Assembly (NCBI RefSeq): GCF_013116745.1
Contig: NZ_JABFOE010000001.1
Coordinates: 124,001-188,000 of the forward strand
Origin: Arthrobacter sp. 260
GTDB lineage: Bacteria; Actinomycetota; Actinomycetes; Actinomycetales; Micrococcaceae
Length of the DNA: 64,000 nt
Direction: 5' to 3'
Positions 43,035 to 51,273 of this stretch are shown in pieces (the stretch's first letter is position 1; the number at the start of each line of letters is the position of its first letter). The position numbers and the translations under genes were made by a program. The notes under the pieces were generated by a model. That model was not told the origin of the DNA and ran no database searches. It saw only the letters and a list, made by a program, of their open reading frames with translations.

Positions 43035-43946
43035 ATGACGTCTCAGACCTGGTGGGAATTGCTCCCGCTCCATGAAACTCTTCTAATCTGCGCTGGGCAG
43101 CATGCTTCCGCCGCCTATGAGATTCTGGATGAGGATGAGCCGAGGGCGGCCTCCTTCGCCGCGGTGCGTGCTAGCATCCACGCTGGCGCGGCCGTTGAAC
43201 TTCTGAGCAAGTCCCTGCTCGCGAAAGAGCATTTGGCGTTAATCATGGAGAAGCCTTCCGATGCTGTGCCGCCCAAGAATCACCCTTTGGAGCTCGGCAA
43301 GACTGCTGACGCAAGCCCCTTGCAACGGCTTCTTTGTAGTCACCTCAATCTCGATAAGAAGGTCGAGGACCTCGGCGCCCAGATTCTCAGCAACCGGAAC
43401 TACGCCGCCCACGCGGGACTCGCCACTCAGGGGTTGACTGAAGTCGTGGACCGCCTCGGGCTTTGGATTCACTTCGTCCAAGGTGCGTCCGGTCTCCTCG
43501 CAACGAGCTGGCTGTCCGAGTATGCCGCGCGCACGCAGGAGCGCCGCTTTAACGCATTTGCACTCGCGCTACACGAGAAGCTACTCAGCGCGAAGATCGT
43601 CTTCGAGAGACGGCGGGATTCCCGGCAGAAGGGCAGCAAGGACTTCGAGCAGTGGGCGGAGCAGCTCGAACATGCACTCGCGGAGTCCGTGGGCCATGAG
43701 ATCGGCCCCGACGTGGACTACGAGGAGACGTGCCCTTCATGCGCGCGGACGGGTCGTATGTGGGGCGTCATCGATGACGTCGAGTACGAGTACGAGGGTC
43801 CCGGCGAATACTCCCAGAACGTTGTCTTGACCACGTATTTTAGGTGCCCCGTCTGCAGGCTCAAGCTCGACGACACTGAGACCGCGGCCGTGTTCAACCC
43901 CGGCTGGGTCGACTTCAGCGCGCGGTTTGAGCGTGCCACCACGTAG
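43035..43946 (+). CDS. Putative HEPN-domain protein with C-terminal zinc ribbon
   Basis: A 303-residue protein. The start is ATG 43035 (AGAAGG upstream); the frame is open for 22 codons before that. The N-terminal ~150 residues are helical with RASIHAGAAVELLSKSLLA and, at 121-126, Arg-Asn-Tyr-Ala-Ala-His, which fits the HEPN ribonuclease signature R-(N/D/H)-x3-H. The second part is helical and basic, and the C-terminus has paired CPSC and CPVC knuckles ~45 residues apart, likely one zinc ribbon. A HEPN ribonuclease effector is a plausible role; an inactive HEPN fold is the alternative. Confidence 0.65.
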   Translation: MTSQTWWELLPLHETLLICAGQHASAAYEILDEDEPRAASFAAVRASIHAGAAVELLSKSLLAKEHLALIMEKPSDAVPPKNHPLELGKTADASPLQRLLCSHLNLDKKVEDLGAQILSNRNYAAHAGLATQGLTEVVDRLGLWIHFVQGASGLLATSWLSEYAARTQERRFNAFALALHEKLLSAKIVFERRRDSRQKGSKDFEQWAEQLEHALAESVGHEIGPDVDYEETCPSCARTGRMWGVIDDVEYEYEGPGEYSQNVVLTTYFRCPVCRLKLDDTETAAVFNPGWVDFSARFERATT

Positions 43947-44519
43947 GTCACCTCGCCGTCGATCAAAAGCGCCCACGGTGCCGGAATAGAAGCGCCGCAG
44001 GGGTAGCCGCGCTAGGCCAGATGACTTCGGATGAGTCAAGGACTTCTTCACGAAAATTCGTACAACATTTGCATGATGCGATGAAGCGGCGGGCGTGGCG
44101 CGACATGATGCTTGCTTCGCGACGAGCGTTGGGTTAGGGGCGGTAAGAATGAGGATTGGGGGGATAACTTGGTCCCGGAAGGGCTTCCCGCTGCTGCATG
44201 CCCCAGTGGTGCCCCGATGGGCTTGCTGCCATAGATCACCATCTATGGCGAGGTGAAGGCAAAGGTCATTCAGCTCTCGAACGTCGTGGCGTTAGATTCA
44301 ATGTATAAGACCCCCGTCTGAATCGATAGAAATGCCGCCCCTGTGAAACATAAGGATGCCGCGCGTGCAGCGGCTGTGTCTTGAATGACCTCGGGGCGCC
44401 GGACACTTTCGCCGTCCCTGAGCGTAACCGGCTCCGCGGGAAACAGCTCAACCGCCCCGGTCCTGGCGTGACCTTGATTTGGTGTCTTCATCGTGTAGTG
44501 CGTAAGGTCGACCATGCGC
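43947..44519. other. Intergenic region without a clear gene
   Basis: About 570 bases. A minus-strand frame (44515-44270, 81 codons) starts immediately before the tRNA, and shorter ones exist, but none has a ribosome site or recognisable sequence. The region holds no strong hairpin or repeat that I can see. Confidence 0.4.
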
Positions 44520-44593
44520 CGCGGGGTGGAGCAGTTCGGTAGCTCGCTGGGCTCATAACCCAGAGGTCACAGGTTCAAATCCTGTCCCCGCAA
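44520..44593 (+). tRNA. Initiator tRNA-fMet (anticodon CAT)
   Basis: A complete cloverleaf of 74 bases. The acceptor strands CGCGGGG/CCCCGCA leave the 1:72 C-A mismatch that marks initiators, the D-arm is GAGCAGTTCGGTAGCTC, and the anticodon stem CTGGG/CCCAG around CTCATAA has the three G-C pairs typical of tRNA-fMet. The T-arm is ACAGG-TTCAAAT-CCTGT. CCA is not encoded. It lies inside the genomic island. Confidence 0.93.
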
Positions 44594-44599
44594 CAATAG

Positions 44600-44632
44600 G
44601 GCACCTACTCACGACCATGGTGAGTAGGTGCC
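44600..44632 (+). terminator. Hairpin after tRNA-fMet
   Basis: GGCACCTACTCAC and GTGAGTAGGTGCC form a perfect 13-bp stem with a 7-base loop, 7 bases after the tRNA. The following TGAACTTCATT has few consecutive Ts. It is probably the tRNA's transcription terminator or processing structure. Confidence 0.6.
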
Positions 44633-44729
44633 TGAACTTCATTAAGCCGGATTCACGGTCCCACGATGAGCGCTTGGTGGAGGCTCCTCACCCACGCCGA
44701 ATGGGGACGCGTCGCCCTAGGATTGCCAC

Positions 44730-44849
44730 ATGACCAGCATGCAGCGCACACTCGAAGCCGTCCGGGACAAGATCATCGCAGCCACCACTGAGGCCCGCGC
44801 GATCGCCCAGTTGAAGCACGACGAGCCCGGGCCCAGGTTTGGGGACTAG
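44730..44849 (+). CDS. Possible 39-residue small protein
   Basis: ATG 44730 opens a 39-codon frame (TSMQRTLEAVRDKIIAATTE, then ARAIAQLKHDEPGPR). The product is an amphipathic helix with a short tail. The ribosome site is weak, so this may be the 5' remnant of a lost gene. Confidence 0.25.
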   Translation: MTSMQRTLEAVRDKIIAATTEARAIAQLKHDEPGPRFGD

Positions 44850-45347
44850 GCCGGATGGACGATTCGCCGGCGTGACGGACGACCAGGACCTCCATTAGGT
44901 GACTCCGAGACCTTTCTTTGTCACGGAAAGCGGTGGAATTTGGATTAGATGTTTCCCCAGGATCGTGCAGGCCAGGTTGGATATACCGGTTCGTAGACCA
45001 CACAGAATCCGCATGAAGTTTGTTGAACGGCTCGATCGATGAACGTGTCGTGTTATAAGTTGTTCGCGGCTGGTGGTCGAGTCGCATAGTATTCGTACGT
45101 GCGGTCGAACGGTCGACCACACTCCCCGGCTCACTTATGTGCCGGGGATGAATGACGCTATTGGTCAGCCGGTGTCTCAAGTGAACTGCCTGCTGGAGAT
45201 CGAATCTGCTGCACGATCGCGAGTTCAGCCTCACGGTGGTAACGCGACAGGCTGCACCGCACCCATAGGCGTCGTGCGGTCGAATCTCGGTGAAGGTCGG
45301 CCGCAGCCGCATTGCCCTGTACCGGGGCAAGACGATGGGAGATTAGT
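44850..45347. other. Upstream region of the radical-SAM operon
   Basis: About 500 bases with no convincing gene. It contains the inverted repeat TCCCCGGC/GCCGGGGA with a 10-base loop (45123-45148), which may be a terminator or leader structure, and AT-rich segments (TGTTATAAGTTGTT near 45050) that could hold the operon promoter. A minus-strand frame across the region (45330-44773) is low-complexity and judged a shadow. Confidence 0.4.
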
Positions 45348-46247
45348 ATGCGGATCCGCCTTGGACCCGACGGCATGCACCTTTTTGACCGGCAGTCCGG
45401 ACTGAACGTTCTTCTCGACGAGGTCGCGCCATCTGAGCATGCCTGGTCGTCTGCGCCGCGCCAGGTCTCAATCGCGGTGACGAACGCCTGCGACCTGGCG
45501 TGCTCCTACTGTTACGCTCCGAAGCACCACGCGGTCCTCGATATGAATTACCTGCTCAGCTGGATGGACGAACTAGACCAAGCAGGGGCCCTCGGCATAG
45601 GCTTCGGAGGCGGCGAGCCGACCCTGTACCGGCACCTTCCTGAAGTCTGTGCGCACGCGGCAGAGAACACCGACCTCGCGGTGACGATGACAACCCACGG
45701 CCATCGCTTTAACGCTGACCTGATCTCGCGCCTTCGCGGTACCGTGAACTTTGTTCGTGTCAGCGTCGACGGGGTCGGAAACACCTACGAGCGACTCCGT
45801 GGCCGCAGTTTTGCGGACCTGCGGGTATCCTTAGATGCGATTGCGGCCGACTTCCAGTGGGGGATGAACAGCGTGATCAACCAAGATACAGTCGCGGACC
45901 TGGATGCCATCGCTGCGCTCGCCGAGGCACATGGGGCCTCCGAGCTTCTGCTGCTGCCAGAACAGCCAACCGCCGGAACGCCCGGGGTGGAGCAAAAGAC
46001 TCTGCACACACTGGAGAACTGGGTCCTTTCGTACACTGGCCCCGTGCCGCTCGCCACATCGGCCGATGCTGCGCTCGGCGTGCCGATCGCGGACGCTCTA
46101 CCCGGCGAAGTCGGCCTCCGGTCGTACGCGCACATTGACGCAAGCGGAACGGCTCGGACCTCGTCCTACGCCTCCAGCGGCGTTTGTATTGGAGATGATG
46201 GAGTGATGGCCGCGCTCAAGCAGCTCGTCCGGATGGAGGCGGCATGA
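45348..46247 (+). CDS. Radical SAM enzyme, first gene of defence-like operon
   Basis: 299 residues from ATG 45348 (GGGAGA upstream; an upstream ATG at 45312 is in frame but less well placed). The iron-sulfur cluster motif is [11 protein letters not shown] (Cys48, Cys52, Cys55; Cx3Cx2C with an aromatic residue), followed by the SAM-binding GGGEPT near residue 87 and a radical-SAM TIM-barrel. There is no SPASM Cys cluster at the C-terminus; only one late Cys ([10 protein letters not shown]). The sequence does not match prokaryotic viperins. It overlaps the DUF6375-like gene by ATGA, so they are co-translated. It may modify a protein, peptide or nucleotide used by the NTPase. Confidence 0.88.
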   Translation: MRIRLGPDGMHLFDRQSGLNVLLDEVAPSEHAWSSAPRQVSIAVTNACDLACSYCYAPKHHAVLDMNYLLSWMDELDQAGALGIGFGGGEPTLYRHLPEVCAHAAENTDLAVTMTTHGHRFNADLISRLRGTVNFVRVSVDGVGNTYERLRGRSFADLRVSLDAIAADFQWGMNSVINQDTVADLDAIAALAEAHGASELLLLPEQPTAGTPGVEQKTLHTLENWVLSYTGPVPLATSADAALGVPIADALPGEVGLRSYAHIDASGTARTSSYASSGVCIGDDGVMAALKQLVRMEAA

Positions 46248-46648
46248 AGGTTTGGCACGGGTACGGGACCGAGCACTCGATGAACCTGAAGCTGATCGGA
46301 CATTTTGCGGACGCCGACGAAGCGCGCGCAGCGGTGAAGGCCATTGCGACCCTGACTGCAGCGGCAGAGTTTGAACGCGCAGCCGGCCGTCTGGAGTACG
46401 GCGAGCCACTCCGCCTCTTCAGCGACGAGCTTCTCGCCGCGTTGAGCGAGGTGAGTATCCACAGCCTCGGGTACGCCGACGTTGAGCAGTTCCTCTACGA
46501 CACCGATGTCCAGGTCGATGGCTGCAACGTTGTCGTGCAGACCGACGAGATCGACGTCATCGCCTACATCAAGGTGCTCATCGCCAGGGGAGCCAAGGTT
46601 GAGATGTACTCCAACCACGACCACGGCACCGGGGTGGGAGGCCAGTAG
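46244..46648 (+). CDS. Small DUF6375-like protein
   Basis: A 134-residue protein that opens [20 protein letters not shown] and continues [10 protein letters not shown], with a beta-alpha-beta-like profile and an acidic/aromatic middle ([20 protein letters not shown]). It ends in [17 protein letters not shown] associate it with the family DUF6375, from memory. It sits between the radical SAM enzyme and the NTPase; it overlaps the former by four bases (ATGA), and its stop overlaps the start of the 18-codon ORF (TAGTG). A partner or substrate carrier for the radical SAM enzyme is the natural guess. Confidence 0.7.
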   Translation: MKVWHGYGTEHSMNLKLIGHFADADEARAAVKAIATLTAAAEFERAAGRLEYGEPLRLFSDELLAALSEVSIHSLGYADVEQFLYDTDVQVDGCNVVVQTDEIDVIAYIKVLIARGAKVEMYSNHDHGTGVGGQ

Positions 46649-46704
46649 TGTTCGCAGCACCTTCTGAGCGCTACGCCGGCGCGCTCGATGCGGAGCGTCC
46701 CTGA
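46648..46704 (+). CDS. Putative 18-residue coupled peptide ORF
   Basis: GTG 46648 overlaps the DUF6375 stop (TAGTG) and is preceded at six bases by GGGAGG (46636-46641), an excellent ribosome site. It encodes MFAAPSERYAGALDAERP and ends in TGA that overlaps the NTPase start (TGATG). The ORF thus fills the gap between its neighbours exactly. It could be a coupling leader that delivers ribosomes to the NTPase, or a real peptide, even a substrate for the radical SAM enzyme. Chance cannot be ruled out. Confidence 0.35.
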   Translation: MFAAPSERYAGALDAERP

Positions 46705-49700
46705 TGACTGAGCTCGACTGGAGCCGGTTCGAGAGTCTTCCGGGTGACCAAGCGGCGAACTTCGAGCTTTTGTGGCGTGGTGCAGTGCGCCACTCCTACG
46801 GCAAGCACGGGACGTTTCAAGCGCGCGCACAACAACCTGGCGTCGAGTTCCATCTCAAGCTCGATAGGGACTGCCCGCTCGGAGATGCCGGTCAACATTT
46901 CGGCTGGCAGACCAAGTGGTGGCCGCTGCATCAGGCGGGTCGCTCCATCGGCGCAACACGGAAGAGCGACGTAAAAGATTCGCTCGACAAGACGGAGACA
47001 CATCTGGCCGGACTCACCGACTGGGTTCTGTGTACGCGCCGTCCGCTCGCACCGATAGACGAAACTTGGTGGGCCAGTCTGAGTACACCCTTCAAGCTCG
47101 AGCACCAGGTCGCAGAGGACCTAGCCAACCTCCTCACCGGCGAGGCCGAACTGTTCCGCCAGACGTACTTCGGAGATTTGGTCCTCACCCCGGACCGTCT
47201 GGAGATGCTCGCGAACCTTGCCCTCGCCGACGTGCGGGAGAGATGGTTCCCAGAAGTGCATCAGACCGTCCCGGCCGAGAGGACGCTTCGGCGCATACTC
47301 GCGGAACCAGATGCGTGGGAACATCTCGAAGTCGTTGGGTCCGAGATCACCACTCTCTCGGCGATTATCGAGAAGGACGTTCACGCCGCTCCCCTCAAGG
47401 CATCAGTTCAGGCAGAGCTGGACGCGCTCTTAAATTCTGCCGACACCATCCGGCAGCTCCTCGTAGATGCCCACGAACACCTCACCCCAGGTGGTGACCA
47501 CACGTGGCGGGAGTTAGGAGAAGCGACCGTTCCGGACGCCCCGGCCTCGACACCCCCGGTCCTGCGAAAACTTCGCGCAGCCAACCATCCAGCGGCGCTC
47601 CCTTGCGCCAACCTCGTTTTCCACACCCGAGAGGCCGCTACCTTGGCGAAGAGCGTCTTTAGCGAGCTCGCGGTCCGGTGCGTGGTGGTCACCGGCGACG
47701 CCGGCTACGGAAAGACCCAGCTTGCGGCGAAGCTCTCAATCCCCATCGAGTCACGACCGGCCGGAGTACTGCTCTTCGGACGACAACTGCGGAGCCGAGA
47801 CGATTTCGACGACCTCGCCCAACGAGTCTCGGTCAACGGGAAGAAGGTCGAGACCTTCGAAGCACTGCTGGCAGCCGTCGATGCGGCTGCCGCGCGCGCT
47901 CAATGCCGCCTGCCCATCGTCATCGACGGGCTCAACGAGGCCGAGGACCCAACCGACTGGAAGCCGCTACTCGAGCGCGCGCAGGTTCTGCTCGCGGACT
48001 ACCCATCGGTGCTCCTCGTTTGCACCCTCCGGTCGGCGTTTGTTGACCGGGCGATTCCCTCGTCACTGACCCGCTCTGTGGATCTCGACGGATTCGGCGA
48101 GGACATTGACCAGGCGGTCGAGAAGTACTTCGACCACTTCAATATTGACGTTGGCGGCGTTGACCTCCCCCTCGAGCGCTTCGATCACCCGATTACGTTG
48201 CGGATCTTCTGCTCGGTTACGAACCCGACGAGAGAGCATCCCGTTCAACTCGTTGGCCGTGCTCCGTCCCTCAACGCGATGTTCGACGGGTACATGGCCG
48301 ACGCTGCAAACCGGATCGAAACTCTCGCCAACTCTCGTATCCGATCCACTGATGTTCACAATGCCCTGTGGGCGCTCGGGGTCGAGATGTGGAACACCAA
48401 CTCCCGCGAGGTCAGCGAGACTCGCGCAAAGGAAATCTTCGGTGACACCAACCGGCTTTGGGACGACAGCATCCTCAATGCCCTCCAGGGAGAGGGCGTT
48501 CTCATCCGGCAAACAGCACAGGAGATCGATGAAGACTCCGCTGCTCCGGGCAACTCTGAGGCGGTAGACAACCGAGAAGGGCTGGTCGTGACGGTCGTCT
48601 ACGACCTCCTCGCCGGCCATATCGTTGCTTCGGGCATGGCAGCGACCAGCGGCGCGACGTTCGCGACTTCGCTCAGCACCCCCAAGGTCGAAGTCAAGTT
48701 CAGCGGCGAGGTTGCTGGAGTCCACCCTCTGGCGGTGGACATCTTCGACGCACTTGTCTTCGTGCTGCCCCAACGCGGCCTGGGTCATCTCTGGGAGCAT
48801 GTACGAGCCACCCTGCTCGACGCTGCACTTCTCCGAACGACCGAGCTCGCGCCGGAGGAGGTCAGCGCTGGCACCGTGGTGGCCTGGGAGCAGAATCTTC
48901 CGACCCTGTCGAAGCAGCCGAGCTTTTGGCCCCGGCTCAGGTCCGTCCGTGCCGTTCCGCTCCACCCGCTCAACGCGAACTTCACCGACAAGGTGCTCCG
49001 GTCGCTGAGCATCACCAACCGTGACCTCACCTGGACCGAGTGGCTCCGCAGCTCGGTCCAGCCGCACCTGCGTCATGACGCTGGAACAGATTCACGAGCG
49101 ATGGAAGACCTCCGGTCATGGACGGCCCGTTGGCGAGAGACCGACGAACGAACCGAGGCTGATGCACTGAGGGCGTGCTGGTTCATGTGGATGCTTACCA
49201 GCACGGTGCGGGATCTGCGCGATGCCTCGACCGCTGCCCTGTACTGGTACGGCCGAGGGGATGCCGCCTCGCTTTTCGAATTGGCGGCGGGCGCTTTGGA
49301 GATCAACGACCCTTACGTCGGCGAACGAGCCACCGCAGCTGCGTACGGTGTGACCACAGCGCACCAGCAACCGGACGCCGAGTTCGGCAACCACCTGGGC
49401 ACCTACCTCGAGAACCTCGTCAATGTCACCACCGGAAACAAAGCCATTGCTCCCACCTACCACTGGCTCATTCGGTACTACATCGCCGGGACAGTCGAGT
49501 TCGGGCGGATCCACTATCCGGCCGTGGTCCCGGCCGGCGCTGTAGACGGCATCGAGTTCTCCGAAGGCCATCTCCCCGATCCCCTCCACCAAGGTGACGA
49601 ACGGCGCGAGGAAGTCGAACGCACCATCCACATGGACTTCGGGAACTACACGCTCGGGCGGCTCTTCCCCGACCGGGCGAACTACGATTACGAGCACGAG

Positions 49701-51017
49701 GGACACCGCGATGCGACCGACCAGGTCCTGGGCGTCATTCATGACCTCGGTTGGCGCAAGAGCGAGTTCTCTTCCGTCGATCAGACTCTCGGGCACCAGG
49801 ACCGAGACAGGAATCCCGGCCGCGTTGATAGGTACGGAAAGAAGTACAGCTGGATCGGGCTACAGTTACTGACCGGCATGATGAACGCACGCGGTGACCG
49901 TGTCTACGGGCTGGAGGTCGATATCGACCCGACGTTTCCGCAGATCTCGCCATCCTTGCCGCTCTTGGTCCCCACTTGGGTACGACCCGCACCGGCAGGC
50001 GACCGCGACTGGCTCATCAAAGGGATCGTGAAGGTACCGGACGACCTCATGTACACCGAGACGCTAGCGGGGAACGAAGGGCCATGGGTCCTCGTCCACG
50101 CCGAACTTGACGTGAAGGACGATCAGACGGGCCGCGGCGGGTACGGCCTGTTCAACACCATTGTGCTCGCCCCGGCCGACATCGAGGCGTTTATGACGTG
50201 GTGGTCGGAGAAGGACCACCCCGGCCGAGACCTCATCGAACTCCCCATGGCGCATTACCTCTTTGCTGGCGAGATCCCATGGCACACCCGGATGGTTACC
50301 TCGGGCGACGACATCGCAGGCACTGGCAAACGTCCCGTCGCCCGGGAGGATGACGACGGATGGGTGAACCCTCACGACAGCGAGGACCCGTACATCGATC
50401 ACATTCGAGTGAATCTGCTAGCCGCTGGGGAGGCGGAAGTCAGCCACGGGATGCCGGCCGACGAGCTCCTTGAGGTTGTCGATGACGAGCCGAAGGATGT
50501 CGCAGAAGGGGGGGAGTTCGACTTTCCCGAAGACTTCGAGGCCAAAACGACTGCCCACCGCGGCACGATCCCACCGTACGAGGAACTGGCGTTCGAGTCG
50601 ATAGCCCACACGTTTGCGTGGGAGGGGCACAACAGCTCGGAGAACGAGGCCTTCGCGTACGTGCCGAGTCAACGGCTCTCACTGCACTCGGGGTTGCGTT
50701 CGGTCGCTGCTGGCTTCGACCAAGTCGATGGGGACGGTCGCCTTGCCGCGATGAGCTTCACAGCGCCCCCGGGTTTCAACGGGCACCTTCTGTACGTCCG
50801 CGAAGATATCGTTAAGGCCTACGCTGGTGACAGGGCAGTCGTCACGTTCGGTTGGGGCGAGCGGCAGATCCACGCCGCGTGGTCCGAGGAGATCCCTGAA
50901 CCGCTGTTGAGGGTCTATCGCGCTCACAGGAACGTCTGGCGTAGTCATCGGATTGTCGCCGAGGGGCAGCGGGGAGCGTCCAGATGCAGTCAAGAGGGCG
51001 ACGAGCGGACCAAGTAG
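46704..51017 (+). CDS. Giant STAND NTPase with N-terminal PD-(D/E)XK nuclease (Avs-like)
   Basis: A 1437-residue protein. Residues ~1-115 match a Mrr/Cap4-type PD-(D/E)XK nuclease: FESLPGDQAANFELL, QPGVEFHLKLD (Glu48) and GWQTKWW (Gln69, Lys71). The central STAND/NACHT-like ATPase has Walker A GDAGYGKT (331-338, Lys337) and Walker B LPIVIDGLNEAED (Asp408). The large helical C-terminal region, ~800 residues, is the place where STAND defence proteins sense a phage protein. I see no WD40 or TPR repeats; the last ~450 residues include aromatic-rich segments (FMTWWSEKDHPGRDL). This is the layout of Avs-type antiphage NTPases. It is third or fourth in the radical SAM operon, which I do not recall as part of any named Avs type. 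Confidence 0.82.
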   Translation: MTELDWSRFESLPGDQAANFELLWRGAVRHSYGKHGTFQARAQQPGVEFHLKLDRDCPLGDAGQHFGWQTKWWPLHQAGRSIGATRKSDVKDSLDKTETHLAGLTDWVLCTRRPLAPIDETWWASLSTPFKLEHQVAEDLANLLTGEAELFRQTYFGDLVLTPDRLEMLANLALADVRERWFPEVHQTVPAERTLRRILAEPDAWEHLEVVGSEITTLSAIIEKDVHAAPLKASVQAELDALLNSADTIRQLLVDAHEHLTPGGDHTWRELGEATVPDAPASTPPVLRKLRAANHPAALPCANLVFHTREAATLAKSVFSELAVRCVVVTGDAGYGKTQLAAKLSIPIESRPAGVLLFGRQLRSRDDFDDLAQRVSVNGKKVETFEALLAAVDAAAARAQCRLPIVIDGLNEAEDPTDWKPLLERAQVLLADYPSVLLVCTLRSAFVDRAIPSSLTRSVDLDGFGEDIDQAVEKYFDHFNIDVGGVDLPLERFDHPITLRIFCSVTNPTREHPVQLVGRAPSLNAMFDGYMADAANRIETLANSRIRSTDVHNALWALGVEMWNTNSREVSETRAKEIFGDTNRLWDDSILNALQGEGVLIRQTAQEIDEDSAAPGNSEAVDNREGLVVTVVYDLLAGHIVASGMAATSGATFATSLSTPKVEVKFSGEVAGVHPLAVDIFDALVFVLPQRGLGHLWEHVRATLLDAALLRTTELAPEEVSAGTVVAWEQNLPTLSKQPSFWPRLRSVRAVPLHPLNANFTDKVLRSLSITNRDLTWTEWLRSSVQPHLRHDAGTDSRAMEDLRSWTARWRETDERTEADALRACWFMWMLTSTVRDLRDASTAALYWYGRGDAASLFELAAGALEINDPYVGERATAAAYGVTTAHQQPDAEFGNHLGTYLENLVNVTTGNKAIAPTYHWLIRYYIAGTVEFGRIHYPAVVPAGAVDGIEFSEGHLPDPLHQGDERREEVERTIHMDFGNYTLGRLFPDRANYDYEHEGHRDATDQVLGVIHDLGWRKSEFSSVDQTLGHQDRDRNPGRVDRYGKKYSWIGLQLLTGMMNARGDRVYGLEVDIDPTFPQISPSLPLLVPTWVRPAPAGDRDWLIKGIVKVPDDLMYTETLAGNEGPWVLVHAELDVKDDQTGRGGYGLFNTIVLAPADIEAFMTWWSEKDHPGRDLIELPMAHYLFAGEIPWHTRMVTSGDDIAGTGKRPVAREDDDGWVNPHDSEDPYIDHIRVNLLAAGEAEVSHGMPADELLEVVDDEPKDVAEGGEFDFPEDFEAKTTAHRGTIPPYEELAFESIAHTFAWEGHNSSENEAFAYVPSQRLSLHSGLRSVAAGFDQVDGDGRLAAMSFTAPPGFNGHLLYVREDIVKAYAGDRAVVTFGWGERQIHAAWSEEIPEPLLRVYRAHRNVWRSHRIVAEGQRGASRCSQEGDERTK

Positions 51018-51273
51018 CCGGATTGTATCGGTCAAGACGACCCTATCGCTATTTACGGCTGGTTTGGTTCCGATCCGTCCCCTCTCGACCCTCTCAATGA
51101 GCGGGTCGATTAGAGGTGCTTCGGATACGGAACGTGGAGGAATTTCGTTTTAATGTCTAATTGCGCGTAATCTCGCGCATTTTTGAGGGCGGTTTAACAC
51201 AAAATAAATGAGTCAAACTGCCCCTTGTGTCATGTCTGTGTCAAACATCGGCGTTGATCGCTGGCTGAAGGCG
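51018..51273. other. AT-rich gap between convergent genes
   Basis: About 256 bases with no gene; AT-richer toward 51150-51210 (GCATTTTTGAGGGCGGTTTAA). No strong hairpin stands out. Confidence 0.5.

Noticed and set aside
44520..44593. The tRNA-fMet as the att site of a separate element
   Set aside because: No second copy of the tRNA 3' end was seen within the island, so there is no direct support.
44773..45330. 185-codon minus-strand frame upstream of the radical SAM gene
   Set aside because: Arg/Ser/Thr-rich with no domain-like segments; it crosses the 39-codon ORF and the likely promoter. Judged a shadow frame.
45348..46247. Radical SAM gene considered as a prokaryotic viperin
   Set aside because: The cluster motif sits as [14 protein letters not shown] without the viperin surrounding pattern, and the partners differ from pVip loci.
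46704..51017. Assignment of the STAND gene to a numbered Avs (AVAST) type
   Set aside because: The layout is Avs-like, but type needs full-length comparison of the sensor region that cannot be done here.
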